The notes: generated by a model not told the origin, from the sequence alone. 64,000 nt of DNA from Peptostreptococcaceae bacterium (GCA_902363255.1 CABIZO010000008.1:22177-86176); one strand, 5' to 3'. Shown: positions 7,913 to 16,785, counted from the stretch's first letter. Translations and numbers: made by a program.

Positions 7913-9241
7913 ATGGAGGACATAAGTAGAATTCCTCCACATAGTGTGGAATCAGAACAATCAATATTAGGTTCTATTATACTTGATAAAGACGCGATTA
8001 TAACTGTAGCAGAAACTATAGTGCCAGGAGATTTTTATAAAGAAGCTCACAAAATAATATATGAGTCTATGTTAAGTTTAAATAGCAATAATGAGCCTAT
8101 AGATTTGATAACATTAATAGAGGAATTACGAAAAGAAGGTCATTTAGATAATGTAGGTGGTATAAGTTATCTAACAAGTCTTTCAACAATAGTTCCAACG
8201 ACATCAAATGTAAAGTATTACGCCAACATAGTGAAAGAAAAATCAGTCATGAGACAGCTTATTAAGGCGTCTAATGAGATTATAAACTTAGGATATGATG
8301 CTTCTACAGATGTTCAGGAAATATTAGATAAGGCAGAAAAAAATATATTTGATATATCTCAAGAAAAAGCTAGTGACGATATCCAACCGATAAACTTGGT
8401 ACTACAAGATACCTTTGATATGATTGAAAAGTTATGTACAGAAAAAAGTGATGTTACAGGGATAACCACTGGTTTTACAGATTTAAATAAAAAAATAAAT
8501 GGATTGCAAAGAACAGACTTAATTTTGTTGGCAGCAAGACCTGCCATGGGAAAAACGGCATTTTCACTAAACCTTGTCCAAAATGCTGCATTAAAAGGTG
8601 ATGCATCTGTAGCAGTATTTAGTTTGGAGATGTCTAAGGAACAGCTTGTTCAACGTATGTTATCTGCACAGTCTAATGTAGAATTGAGTAAAATAAAAAC
8701 TGGTACACTTGGTGAATCAGATTGGCCGAGAATAATAGATGCTATGGCTGTATTGTCAGAGGCTAATATTTTTATAGATGATACTCCAGGGATAAAAATA
8801 TCAGAAATAAGATCAAAATGTAGAAGATTAAAAATAGAAAAGGGATTAGATTTAATCTTAATAGATTACCTTCAATTAATGGAAGGTGAGGGCAAAAATG
8901 AAAATAGACAGCAAGAAATAGCTAAAATTTCTAGATCATTAAAAATATTAGCTAAGGAATTGGATTGCCCTGTAATTGCTCTTTCACAGTTATCTCGTTC
9001 ACCAGAACTTAGAAAAGACCATAGGCCTATACTATCAGACCTAAGGGAATCTGGATCAATAGAGCAGGATGCAGATATAGTTATGTTCTTATATAGAGAT
9101 GAATACTATCATGATGACTCTGAGAAGAAGAATATAGGAGAAGTTATAGTAGCAAAAAATAGACATGGTGAAACTGGAAATGTAGAATTAGTATGGTTTG
9201 GGCAAGTACAAAAATTTGCCGACAAAGTTAGAGAAATATAA
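7913..9241 (+). CDS. dnaB: Replicative DNA helicase
   Basis: A 442-residue hexameric 5'-3' helicase of the replication fork (called dnaC in Bacillus). The N-terminal DnaB domain (about 5-110, PPHSVESEQSILGSIILD) interacts with primase and loader. The RecA-like domain has Walker A ARPAMGKT, Walker B LILIDYLQLM, and the C-terminal arginine-finger region (ADIVMFLYRDEYY). No intein is present. GAGGTGAT (7901-7908) suits the ATG at 7913, so the in-frame GTG inside that site (7904) is rejected. Its loader gene is 2 kb away on the other strand. A cluster of DnaA boxes follows the stop codon. Confidence 0.96.
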   Translation: MEDISRIPPHSVESEQSILGSIILDKDAIITVAETIVPGDFYKEAHKIIYESMLSLNSNNEPIDLITLIEELRKEGHLDNVGGISYLTSLSTIVPTTSNVKYYANIVKEKSVMRQLIKASNEIINLGYDASTDVQEILDKAEKNIFDISQEKASDDIQPINLVLQDTFDMIEKLCTEKSDVTGITTGFTDLNKKINGLQRTDLILLAARPAMGKTAFSLNLVQNAALKGDASVAVFSLEMSKEQLVQRMLSAQSNVELSKIKTGTLGESDWPRIIDAMAVLSEANIFIDDTPGIKISEIRSKCRRLKIEKGLDLILIDYLQLMEGEGKNENRQQEIAKISRSLKILAKELDCPVIALSQLSRSPELRKDHRPILSDLRESGSIEQDADIVMFLYRDEYYHDDSEKKNIGEVIVAKNRHGETGNVELVWFGQVQKFADKVREI

Positions 9242-9245
9242 ACAT

Positions 9246-9376
9246 ATATCCACAGAACAACCTTTCTATAATTGGGAAAAATGTGGATATTTATGAAAAA
9301 ATAGTATTGAATACAGTGAATACAATAAAAAATTATACACAGTATCCACAAATTGTTTGTGGATAAATGTGTATAA
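9246..9376. promoter_or_regulatory. Cluster of six DnaA-box-like 9-mers
   Basis: Three exact matches to TTATNCACA: TTATACACA at 9333-9341 (+), TGTGGATAA at 9358-9366 (-) and TGTGTATAA at 9368-9376 (-). Three have one mismatch: ATATCCACA 9246-9254 (+), TGTGGATAT 9282-9290 (-) and GTATCCACA 9342-9350 (+). The four boxes at 9333-9376 form a near-perfect palindrome of two head-to-head pairs. The cluster starts only 5 bp after the dnaB stop codon and lies before a small unknown gene. Binding by DnaA is inferred from sequence only. Confidence 0.75.
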
Positions 9377-9406
9377 CTACATAAATATGTATAAAAGTTA
9401 AAGAGA

Positions 9407-9444
9407 GAGTTGTTTATAAGATGTTTATATCTTTTAAACAACTC
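9407..9444. other. 16-bp imperfect hairpin
   Basis: GAGTTGTTTA (9407-9416) pairs with TAAACAACTC (9435-9444), and the stem continues with AAGAT/ATCTT, broken by one T-T mismatch. No T-run follows on the + strand (ATATTTATG), so it may be a weak dnaB terminator or a 5' element of the next gene. Confidence 0.55.
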
Positions 9445-9485
9445 ATATTTATGCCCAAAAATAAGTTAGATACGAGGAGGATAAA

Positions 9486-9791
9486 ATGAAAATAGAGATA
9501 TTTCTTGTGTATCCAATGATGGGAATTGTTAATAAAGAAAGTAATTTATTAAGAATTGTGGACAATGATTTAAAAGAAAGTTTAGTGATTTATTTAATGG
9601 AAGAAAATAATCAATATAATGTATATATGATGAATACAATGACAGGGATTATGAGCAAACTAACTACAAGTCAAGATTTAGCTGAAATTGATAATCTAAA
9701 TGATTTTTTAATGAGTAATAAAGAGAATATTATGAAAGGGGAAGACCTAGAGTCAATAGAATCATACATATTAAATTTAATTAAACATTAA
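9486..9791 (+). CDS. Unknown 101-residue protein between dnaB and purA
   Basis: GAGGAGG six bases before the ATG, and a full-length frame of ordinary codon use, support a real gene. The protein begins MKIEIFLVYPMMGIVNK and alternates short strands with helices. It is Met/Asn-rich and acidic at the C terminus, with no cysteines, signal peptide or membrane segment. I do not recognise a family. It follows the DnaA-box cluster and the hairpin, so it may be transcribed on its own; no clear promoter is seen. C. difficile has a small gene in this position by my recollection, so it may be a lineage-specific gene. Confidence 0.7.
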   Translation: MKIEIFLVYPMMGIVNKESNLLRIVDNDLKESLVIYLMEENNQYNVYMMNTMTGIMSKLTTSQDLAEIDNLNDFLMSNKENIMKGEDLESIESYILNLIKH

Positions 9792-9803
9792 AAAAGTTGA
9801 AAC

Positions 9804-9848
9804 TAAAACGAATATTTGTTAAAATATATAACGTAAGTGTTCGATAAT
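9804..9848. promoter_or_regulatory. Possible PurR operator (two imperfect PurBoxes)
   Basis: TAAAACGAATATT (9804-9816) and, in inverted orientation, AGTGTTCGATAAT (9836-9848) resemble the Bacillus PurBox AWWWCCGAACWWT with 3 and 2 mismatches. Their centres are 32 bp apart, close to the 30-31 bp usual spacing. The core matches are imperfect, so this is a weak call. Confidence 0.3.
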
Positions 9849-9916
9849 TGAAATTGAAAATAAATTATATATTAAATTTATTAAGATTTAGTATATAGAT
9901 AATAGAGGTGAAATAA

Positions 9917-11206
9917 ATGAAAACAGTAGCGGTTGTTGGTTCTCAATGGGGAGATGAGGGAAAAGGAAAGGTTATTGATTTCCTTGCTACTCAAGCTGAC
10001 GTAGTAGTTAGAGGTCAAGGTGGTAACAATGCAGGTCATACATTAGTAGTAGATGGAAAGAAATTTGCATTAAGATTAATACCATCAGGAATATTAAATT
10101 CAAATACTATAAACGTAATAGGAAATGGTATAGTATTTGATCCTAAAGGTTTCTTTGAAGAAATAGAAATGCTTGAAAGTAATGGAATAAGTACTAAAAA
10201 TATAAAAATAAGTGATAGAGCTCACATAGTATTTCCATATCATAAGGAATTAGATGGATTAGCAGAAGAAGCAAGAGGAGATAACAAAATAGGAACAACT
10301 AAAAAAGGTATCGGTCCTTGCTACATGGATAAAACAGAAAGATCAGGAATAAGAGTTTGTGATCTTATGAATAAAGAAGTATTTGCTAATAAATTAAAAC
10401 TACAAGTTGAAGCTAAAAATAAATTAGTTACAGGTATATATGGAAAAGATCCAATGTTTGATTTTGATGAAATATACAATGAATTTATAGTATATGCAGA
10501 AAAAATGAAACCATATGTAACAGATACAACTGTAGTTGTTTATGATGCAATAAAAGAAAATAAAAAAGTATTATTTGAAGGTGCTCAAGGTACTTTATTA
10601 GATTTAGACTTAGGAACTTATCCATATGTAACATCTTCACATCCAACATCAGGAGGATTCTCAGTAGGTTCTGGTGTAGGACCAAACATGATAAAAGATG
10701 TTGTTGGTATAGTAAAAGCTTATACAACAAGAGTTGGAGAAGGACCATTTGTAACTGAATTATTCGATGAGATTGGTGAAAGAATAAGAGTTCAAGGTCA
10801 TGAATTTGGAACTGTTACAGGAAGAGCTAGAAGATGTGGTTGGTTCGATGCTGTTATAGTAAAATATGCAGCTAGAGTAAATGGTTTAACTAGTATATCA
10901 TTCATGTTATTAGATGTATTAACAGGATTTGATAAAATAAAAATATGTACTGCTTACAAAATGGGAGATGAAATAATAAATAACTTCCCTGCTTCATTAG
11001 AAGATTTAGCAAAATGTGAGCCAGTATACGAAGAATTAGATGGATGGAATGAAGATATAACAAAAGTTGAGAACTTTGATGATCTTCCTGAAAATGCTAA
11101 GAAATATATAGCTAGAATAGAAGAATTAATAGGCGTTAGCATAGATTTAGTATCTGTTGGACCAAACAGAACTCAAACTATAATAAGAAAAAACATATTC
11201 GCATAA
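9917..11206 (+). CDS. purA: Adenylosuccinate synthetase
   Basis: A 429-residue enzyme that uses GTP to join IMP and aspartate into adenylosuccinate, the first committed step to AMP. The N-terminal GSQWGDEGKGK (8-18) contains catalytic D13. H41 lies in NNAGHT. IGTTKKGIGPCYMDK and the C-terminal GTP-binding end SVGPNRTQTI are present. AGAGGTGA precedes the ATG. It is transcribed alone and ends at a bidirectional terminator shared with the convergent helicase-loader gene. Confidence 0.97.
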   Translation: MKTVAVVGSQWGDEGKGKVIDFLATQADVVVRGQGGNNAGHTLVVDGKKFALRLIPSGILNSNTINVIGNGIVFDPKGFFEEIEMLESNGISTKNIKISDRAHIVFPYHKELDGLAEEARGDNKIGTTKKGIGPCYMDKTERSGIRVCDLMNKEVFANKLKLQVEAKNKLVTGIYGKDPMFDFDEIYNEFIVYAEKMKPYVTDTTVVVYDAIKENKKVLFEGAQGTLLDLDLGTYPYVTSSHPTSGGFSVGSGVGPNMIKDVVGIVKAYTTRVGEGPFVTELFDEIGERIRVQGHEFGTVTGRARRCGWFDAVIVKYAARVNGLTSISFMLLDVLTGFDKIKICTAYKMGDEIINNFPASLEDLAKCEPVYEELDGWNEDITKVENFDDLPENAKKYIARIEELIGVSIDLVSVGPNRTQTIIRKNIFA

Positions 11207-11222
11207 TGTTTCACATAGAACA

Positions 11223-11259
11223 AAAAGGAGAAAACTGTTAAAAGTTTTCTCCTTTTATT
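11223..11259. terminator. Bidirectional terminator between purA and the helicase loader
   Basis: AAAAGGAGAAAACT (11223-11236) pairs perfectly with 11243-11256, with T/A tracts on both sides. The loader's stop codon (11255-11257 on the - strand) lies at the base of the stem. Confidence 0.9.
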
Positions 11260-12259
11260 TATTTATATTAGATATTTTATTTTGCCATCTTAAATCAGCA
11301 CCAATAAATTTAATCATTTTAAATTTATCAAAAATACGTGAAAAAATTCTTTGTGAATAAAGTTCACCAAGTTGAGCAGGGTTAAGATTAGTAGAAATAA
11401 TAGTTTTTTTACCGTTTAATAAACGAGTATTTAGAATTATAAATAATTCACTAATAGTGAATGAGTTAGTAAGCTCTGTACCCAAATCATCTATTATTAA
11501 AAGATCACATTCAAATAAGTTTTCATAATCTTCTCTAGATAAATGATTATCAGAATTTCTAAATTTATATTCTTCTATAATTTCAAACATTTTAAACGCC
11601 GTCTGATATATAACTAAATATCCTTTATCAAGAAGTTCTTTGGCTATATAGCTAGACATAAAAGTTTTTCCTAATCCTGTATCACCATAGAATAATAAGT
11701 TTTTATCGTTGTCTTTATCAAAATCATAAATAAATTCATCACAATCAGATAAAATTAGTTGCATATTTTGTCTAGGAGAAACTCCAGTGCTTGGATCAAC
11801 CTCTTCTGAAAAAATACTGTCATCATAAGTGCATTGATTTTGCTTTTCTAAAGTTCTAGATAAATTAGACATTTTATATGATTCATTAATGATAGCTTGT
11901 TTTAAACAATTGCACTTTTTACCATTTGGAAGGAAACCTCTATCTTTGCATAAGTTACATTCATATTGAATATCAAGATATCCCTTTGGAACATTCCATT
12001 TGTCTAATAAAGCCTGTTTTTCATTAGTTAAAGCTTGTATCTTCTCCTTTGCTTCCAAAGTAAGAGCATCCTTATTTGATGGATTTTTAAGAACAAGTTT
12101 CATCATTTCTAATCCAACTTTGCTAATTTCACCTTCTATTTCTTTAACTTTTGGAATTTGTTTATAAACATCATTTTTTCTTTGTTCCAGCATTCTATCT
12201 GCTTTATCTCTTTTTCTTTCATAACTAGTAAGAATATCTCTTAATTTTGATTCCTGCAT
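11255..12259 (-). CDS. Replicative helicase loader, DnaC/DnaI-like AAA+ ATPase
   Basis: A 334-residue loader predicted to deliver the DnaB hexamer onto DNA. The N-terminal helical helicase-interaction region (1-95) is followed by a zinc-binding cysteine set C101, C104, C116 and C118. The AAA+ domain has Walker A GDTGLGKT (192-199), Walker B LLIIDDLG (D257, D258), and the sensor I IISTNLN (287-293). Length and layout match the C. difficile loader of its helicase. The upstream gene on the same strand is the DnaD-like gene, 15 bp away, so the pair is an operon equivalent to dnaB-dnaI of Bacillus. Confidence 0.9.
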   Translation of the reverse strand: MQESKLRDILTSYERKRDKADRMLEQRKNDVYKQIPKVKEIEGEISKVGLEMMKLVLKNPSNKDALTLEAKEKIQALTNEKQALLDKWNVPKGYLDIQYECNLCKDRGFLPNGKKCNCLKQAIINESYKMSNLSRTLEKQNQCTYDDSIFSEEVDPSTGVSPRQNMQLILSDCDEFIYDFDKDNDKNLLFYGDTGLGKTFMSSYIAKELLDKGYLVIYQTAFKMFEIIEEYKFRNSDNHLSREDYENLFECDLLIIDDLGTELTNSFTISELFIILNTRLLNGKKTIISTNLNPAQLGELYSQRIFSRIFDKFKMIKFIGADLRWQNKISNINK

Positions 12260-12274
12260 CTAACCACCTACCTA

Positions 12275-13327
12275 TTAAAATTTCCCTTTTTGACTTTCTT
12301 TTAGAAGTTTTTCTAACTCATCAGGGCTGTAGTTCCTAAATGTTTCGTTGATATTGTGGAATCTTGTTTTAACTTTAGGCGTAGTATTAGTATTTGTATT
12401 TTTTCGTTGTTGTTTCTTTTGATTAAATTCTTCTTCTAATTTTTCTATATCATCTAAAGTTTTAACATTATTCTTTTTATATCTTTCTATTATACCATTT
12501 ATATAAGAGATAGAAGGATTAGATGTATTTTTAGCTTTGCTACAAGCTTCTAATATAACTTCTATATCCATATTGTACTTATCAATCCATATATCCATAA
12601 TTCTTTTTTCTTCTGTACCAGGATTTCTATTAAATCCAAGAGATTTAAAAATAAGTCTATGGATATCATAACGTTTCTTATCTTCTATTATATTATTTTC
12701 AATATCTTCTACAGTATAAAGACCTAAATCATACCAATTTCTAAGTATTCCTTCTATATAGTTTAGATTCTTAGGTGTTCCATTGTTATTTTGCTTTGAA
12801 ATTTCATAAGCATAAACAATAACATCAGGATTAACATTGAATTTTTCTCTTATATCTAATATCCTTAATTTTTCAGACGGATCAAGGAATCTTCCAATTA
12901 TACGATTTATACTATTAAACATTTTAGTTATACTTGGATTTTCTCCAGCAGAAACTATTCTATCACTATTAGATTTAATAGAAGGCGTATTAACTTGTAG
13001 ATTTTCAACATATAACCTTTTTAGATCTAAAAACTCAATTGAATAATCAAAATCATCAGGACTATCATTCTTATGCATTTTTACTATGTTTTGTTTTTCC
13101 CAGAATTTCCATGCATTTATAACATCTGATAAAGGAACTTCTAAAATTCTAGCAATAGAACGGTTATCAAATTTAGAATCTGGTATGGAAGAACACACTT
13201 GTCTATATGCTAAAAGATATACCTTCGTGTATAATCCATCACCCATAGGCATATATATATCTATGAAGATGTTTGGGATGGTTGTCTCTCCAAAATCTAT
13301 ATCATTTTCTTCTTTATAAAAAAACAT
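12275..13327 (-). CDS. DnaD-domain replication initiation protein
   Basis: A 350-residue protein with a winged-helix N terminus (about 20-100, SNRSIARILEVPLSDVINAWKFWEKQ-like) and two DnaD/DnaB2 domains (about 140-205 and 225-285, each with the YxxxxGILRNWYDLGL / YINGIIERYKKNNV ending). A Lys/Asn/Thr-rich linker (295-320) and an acidic tail follow. Such proteins act with DnaA and the loader to open and stabilise origin DNA. AGGTGATT precedes the ATG. It is the first gene of the two-gene operon and faces the M1 peptidase gene divergently. Confidence 0.88.
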   Translation of the reverse strand: MFFYKEENDIDFGETTIPNIFIDIYMPMGDGLYTKVYLLAYRQVCSSIPDSKFDNRSIARILEVPLSDVINAWKFWEKQNIVKMHKNDSPDDFDYSIEFLDLKRLYVENLQVNTPSIKSNSDRIVSAGENPSITKMFNSINRIIGRFLDPSEKLRILDIREKFNVNPDVIVYAYEISKQNNNGTPKNLNYIEGILRNWYDLGLYTVEDIENNIIEDKKRYDIHRLIFKSLGFNRNPGTEEKRIMDIWIDKYNMDIEVILEACSKAKNTSNPSISYINGIIERYKKNNVKTLDDIEKLEEEFNQKKQQRKNTNTNTTPKVKTRFHNINETFRNYSPDELEKLLKESQKGKF

Positions 13328-13420
13328 ATAATCACCTCAGCTTCAATTATAACATAAAAGCTATTACAAATTTATATTGGAAGTTTTAAAAAAAAATATT
13401 CACCAAAAAGGAGGTATAAA

Positions 13421-14890
13421 TTGGTTATTAAATTTGATAAAAAGAGAAGAAGGTTATTGGTTATAATCTTGGCTCTTCTAATTATTATAGGTGGAGGGGT
13501 ACGTACATTTATACTTACTAATCAAAGAGAAACATTTACACTTCAAGATGAGAAAAACAAAAATGAATATACAATAGATGTGATATATGATGATGAAACT
13601 AATCGTATTTTATGTAACGAAAGCTTAGTCTATATAAATAATACGAAAACAACATTAGATAAAATTTATTTACATATCTACCCGAATGCCTTTTGCGAAA
13701 AAGAATCAGTTCCTTTTGAAAATTCAGAAATGAATAGAGCTTATCCAAATGGATTTAATGAGGGATATATTGACCTTAAAAATGTATTGACTAATAATAA
13801 GAAATTAAAGCATGAAGTAATAGGGGATAAAAATGATATTTTAGAAATAAAATTGGACAAATTGTTAAAAGCAGGTGAACAAGTAAAAATAGATTTAAAA
13901 TATAATGTAAAACTACCTAACTGTCTTGGAAGATTTGGCTATGGCGATAATACAGTAAATGTAACAAACTGGTTTCCTATAGCTTGTGTTTATGACGACA
14001 AAGGATGGAATTTAAAAAGTTATGAAGCAGTAGGAGATCCTTTTTATAGTGATACTAGTAATTTCAAAGTTAAGATATTAGCTCCAATCAAATATAAGCT
14101 GGCAACTACAGGAAATATAACAGAAAAGAAAACAGATAATGAGAAGGTATTATACACTATAGATGGAAAGATGGTTAGAGATTTTGCTTTTATTTTAAGT
14201 GATAAGTTTATAGTAAATAAGACAAATTATAAAGATATTGCTATAAATACATACAATTTGAATGAAGATATGAGTCAAGAAGCTGTGGATGTTGCAAAAT
14301 CATCCATAGAAATTTTTAGTAATTTATTTGGTGATTATCCATATGATACATATTCAGTAGTAGCAAGTGACTTTTTTATAGGGGGAATGGAATATCCAAT
14401 GTTATCTATGATAGATGAAAGTCTATATAATAATGAAAATAAATTTTTACTTGAATATGTAATAGCTCATGAAACAGCTCATCAATGGTGGTATAGTGTT
14501 ATAGGAAATGATGAAATAAATGAACCGTGGCTAGATGAAGCGTTGACAGAATACTCAACAATTCTATATTTTGAAGAGAAATACGGAAAAGAAACTGGAG
14601 ATAAGTTAATAAAAACTATGGAAGTTCAAACTAAAAATTATAAAACAAGCGATATATTTAAGGCGACAACAGATTATAAGGATTCGTCAGAATATAGCTT
14701 AAGTGTATATACTAAGGGAGCAGTAATTTTTAATGAAATAAGAAAAGAAGTTGGAGATAAGGTATTCTTTGATACTTTAAAAGAATATTATAGTACATAC
14801 AAATTTAAAAATGTGAATGGACCTCAATTCGTTGAACTTTGGAAGAGTAAAGGTATAGATATTGAAAAAGTTATAAAAGAATATAAATAA
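13421..14890 (+). CDS. M1-family (gluzincin) metallopeptidase, membrane-anchored
   Basis: A 489-residue protein with one N-terminal transmembrane helix (about 11-31) and the rest predicted outside the membrane. The zinc site is H350-E-T-A-H354 with E373 18 residues later (NEPWLDEALTEYS), typical of M1 aminopeptidases. GGMEYP (about 325-330) corresponds to the GxMEN substrate motif, with Tyr for Asn. It is shorter than classical PepN (~850), so substrates may differ. The start is TTG at 13421, placed after AAAGGAGG. A terminator follows 8 bp after the stop. Confidence 0.82.
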   Translation: MVIKFDKKRRRLLVIILALLIIIGGGVRTFILTNQRETFTLQDEKNKNEYTIDVIYDDETNRILCNESLVYINNTKTTLDKIYLHIYPNAFCEKESVPFENSEMNRAYPNGFNEGYIDLKNVLTNNKKLKHEVIGDKNDILEIKLDKLLKAGEQVKIDLKYNVKLPNCLGRFGYGDNTVNVTNWFPIACVYDDKGWNLKSYEAVGDPFYSDTSNFKVKILAPIKYKLATTGNITEKKTDNEKVLYTIDGKMVRDFAFILSDKFIVNKTNYKDIAINTYNLNEDMSQEAVDVAKSSIEIFSNLFGDYPYDTYSVVASDFFIGGMEYPMLSMIDESLYNNENKFLLEYVIAHETAHQWWYSVIGNDEINEPWLDEALTEYSTILYFEEKYGKETGDKLIKTMEVQTKNYKTSDIFKATTDYKDSSEYSLSVYTKGAVIFNEIRKEVGDKVFFDTLKEYYSTYKFKNVNGPQFVELWKSKGIDIEKVIKEYK

Positions 14891-14898
14891 ATTTTTGC

Positions 14899-14936
14899 CA
14901 GAGCATTGAAAAATAATTTAATGCTCTGTTTTTTTG
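14899..14936 (+). terminator. Terminator after the M1 peptidase gene
   Basis: CAGAGCATT (14899-14907) pairs with AATGCTCTG (14920-14928), followed by T7. Confidence 0.9.
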
Positions 14937-14977
14937 GTATAATATAAGTTATGAGAAAAATAGAAAAGAGGTGCACC

Positions 14978-15769
14978 ATGTTGAAGTATTGTTCTATAGG
15001 GAGCGGAAGTAGTGGAAATTGTCACTTTGTTAGTTACAAAGATACTAATATATTAATAGATGCAGGCCTTAGTGGTAAAAGAATAATGACAGGTTTAGAT
15101 GAGATAGATGCTGATATAGAAAAAATAAAAGGCATATTTATAACACATGAACATTCTGACCATATAAAAGGTGCAGGAATATTATCTAGAAAATTGGACA
15201 TACCTATTTTTGCAAATGTAAAGACATGGTGTGCTATGAAAGATAAATTAGGAAATATAAAAGAAAGCAACATGAAAGTGTTTGAAAATGATAAGACTTA
15301 TAGCATCGGAGATTTGGGAATTAAACCTTTTTCCATACCACATGACTCTAGTGATGCAGTAGGATATAATTTATTTTCAGCGCAAGAGAAAATGTCAATT
15401 GCTACGGATATAGGATGTATAACAGATAACATTAGACAAAATTTATATGATTCAAAACTTGTAGTATTGGAGTCTAATTATGACCCAAACATGCTGATGA
15501 TGGGAAGTTATACTTATAGTTTAAAAAGAAGGGTAATGTCTGATTGTGGGCATTTATCAAACGAAGAAGCAGCTAAATTCTGTGTAGAATTAATTAATAA
15601 TAGTACAGAATCCATATTATTAGCGCATCTAAGTAAAGAAAATAATTTTCCAGACTTAGCTTTTGCAACATCAAAAAATGTATTAGCTAATAATGATATG
15701 ATAATAGGACGAGATTTAGAGTTAGAAGTTTTATCAAGAGACAAAGTTTCAAAAGTTTTTGAACTGTAA
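14978..15769 (+). CDS. Metallo-beta-lactamase fold hydrolase, WalJ/YycJ-like
   Basis: A 263-residue MBL-fold protein. It begins MLKYCSIGSGSSGNCHFV, a YycJ/WalJ-like opening, and carries the metal motif THEHSDH (about 61-67), with later ligands in IPHDSSDAVGY, ATDIGC and LSKENN. YycJ homologues are proposed exonucleases linked to cell-wall and DNA-metabolism regulation, and they neighbour rlmH as here. An earlier in-frame ATG (14951) has no ribosome binding site and sits at the likely transcription start (TATAAT at 14938-14943). GAGGTG suits the ATG at 14978. The gene is 14 bp before rlmH. Confidence 0.85.
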   Translation: MLKYCSIGSGSSGNCHFVSYKDTNILIDAGLSGKRIMTGLDEIDADIEKIKGIFITHEHSDHIKGAGILSRKLDIPIFANVKTWCAMKDKLGNIKESNMKVFENDKTYSIGDLGIKPFSIPHDSSDAVGYNLFSAQEKMSIATDIGCITDNIRQNLYDSKLVVLESNYDPNMLMMGSYTYSLKRRVMSDCGHLSNEEAAKFCVELINNSTESILLAHLSKENNFPDLAFATSKNVLANNDMIIGRDLELEVLSRDKVSKVFEL

Positions 15770-15783
15770 ATGAGGAGAAAAAT

Positions 15784-16263
15784 ATGCGTATTAGTATAGT
15801 TTGTGTAGGAAAAATTAAAGAAAAATATTTAAAATTAGGAATAGATGAGTTTTCAAAAAGATTATCTAAATATTGCAAATTAGAAGTAATAGAATTAGAT
15901 GACGAAAAAGCTCCTGAAAATCTAAGTGATAAAGAAATGCTTATGATTAAGGAGAAGGAGGGCAAGAAGATACTAAGTAAGATAAAGGATAATTCTTATG
16001 TTATAGCTCTTGCTATAGATGGAAAGAATTTATCTTCTGAAGAATTGGCAGAGACAATAGATAACTTAGGTGTTAGAGGAACCAGTCATATAGTGTTTGT
16101 TATTGGTGGATCTTTAGGACTTTCTGATGAAGTTTTAAAAAGAGCTAACTATGAGTTATCTTTTTCTAAGATGACTTTTCCTCATCAGTTAATGAGGCTG
16201 ATATTGTTGGAGCAAGTTTATAGAGCTTATAGAATAAATAACGGTGAACCTTATCACAAGTAA
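15784..16263 (+). CDS. rlmH: 23S rRNA (pseudouridine-1915-N3) methyltransferase
   Basis: A 159-residue SPOUT-class methyltransferase acting on helix 69 of 23S rRNA in the assembled ribosome. It has the trefoil-knot motif VFVIGGSLGLSDEV (about 104-117), FSKMTFPHQLMRLILLEQVYRAY (split over the C-terminal helix), and the invariant C-terminal GEPYHK. Full length for the family. AGGAG precedes the ATG. It is co-transcribed with the WalJ-like gene and ends at a strong terminator. Confidence 0.96.
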   Translation: MRISIVCVGKIKEKYLKLGIDEFSKRLSKYCKLEVIELDDEKAPENLSDKEMLMIKEKEGKKILSKIKDNSYVIALAIDGKNLSSEELAETIDNLGVRGTSHIVFVIGGSLGLSDEVLKRANYELSFSKMTFPHQLMRLILLEQVYRAYRINNGEPYHK

Positions 16264-16266
16264 AAA

Positions 16267-16310
16267 AATAACCTTAGGCAATTAATATAAATGCCTAAGG
16301 TTATTTTTTA
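16267..16310. terminator. Terminator after rlmH
   Basis: AATAACCTTAGGCA (16267-16280) pairs perfectly with 16292-16305, with an A-run before and T6 after; usable in both directions. Confidence 0.92.
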
Positions 16311-16785
16311 CTATTGTACTAATAGAGTCAATCCTGATTATGAATTCACACATAAGAAGGTTATGTTTTAAATTGATTCTAGAATATACAATAATTATAT
16401 ATATAAAAGTTATTATTTTTTTAAGCCAATGTTTTTTCAACTGATAAGAATACTCTTTCGAAGTAAATATTTAATACAGCGGACCACATTCATAAAATCA
16501 AATCCCAAAAGTCCAAATACTGAAGTATATATAGTTCAACTTTAACTTTTGTTTCATTTATCATAATGGAATATTTAAAAAATGTTTAATATAAAGAAAA
16601 TTGTATGTATGCACTAATTAATAATACCAAAAAAAATCAAAGAGGTATACAAAAAAATCAAAATAGTTAATAATTGGCGAAATCTAGTTATATCAAGGGC
16701 TAAAGATATCGTATTCACAACTGTTAAAAAATAAAATAATAAAAATGTTTAAGACATAAAAGAAAGGGAATAAATATATCGAGGA
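16311..16785. other. Gene-free AT-rich stretch before the heme oxygenase gene
   Basis: About 475 bp in which I see no open frame with a ribosome binding site, no RNA gene and no repeat. It separates the rlmH terminator from the Fur box. Confidence 0.5.

Noticed and set aside
9246..9376. Reading the DnaA-box cluster as the chromosome origin
   Set aside because: dnaA, dnaN and an AT-rich unwinding element with DnaA-trio are not next to it, and the gene content matches a region some distance from the dnaA locus in related genomes.
16311..16785. Degenerate gene before the heme oxygenase
   Set aside because: No frame longer than a few dozen codons and no recognisable peptide; plain AT-rich spacer is simpler.
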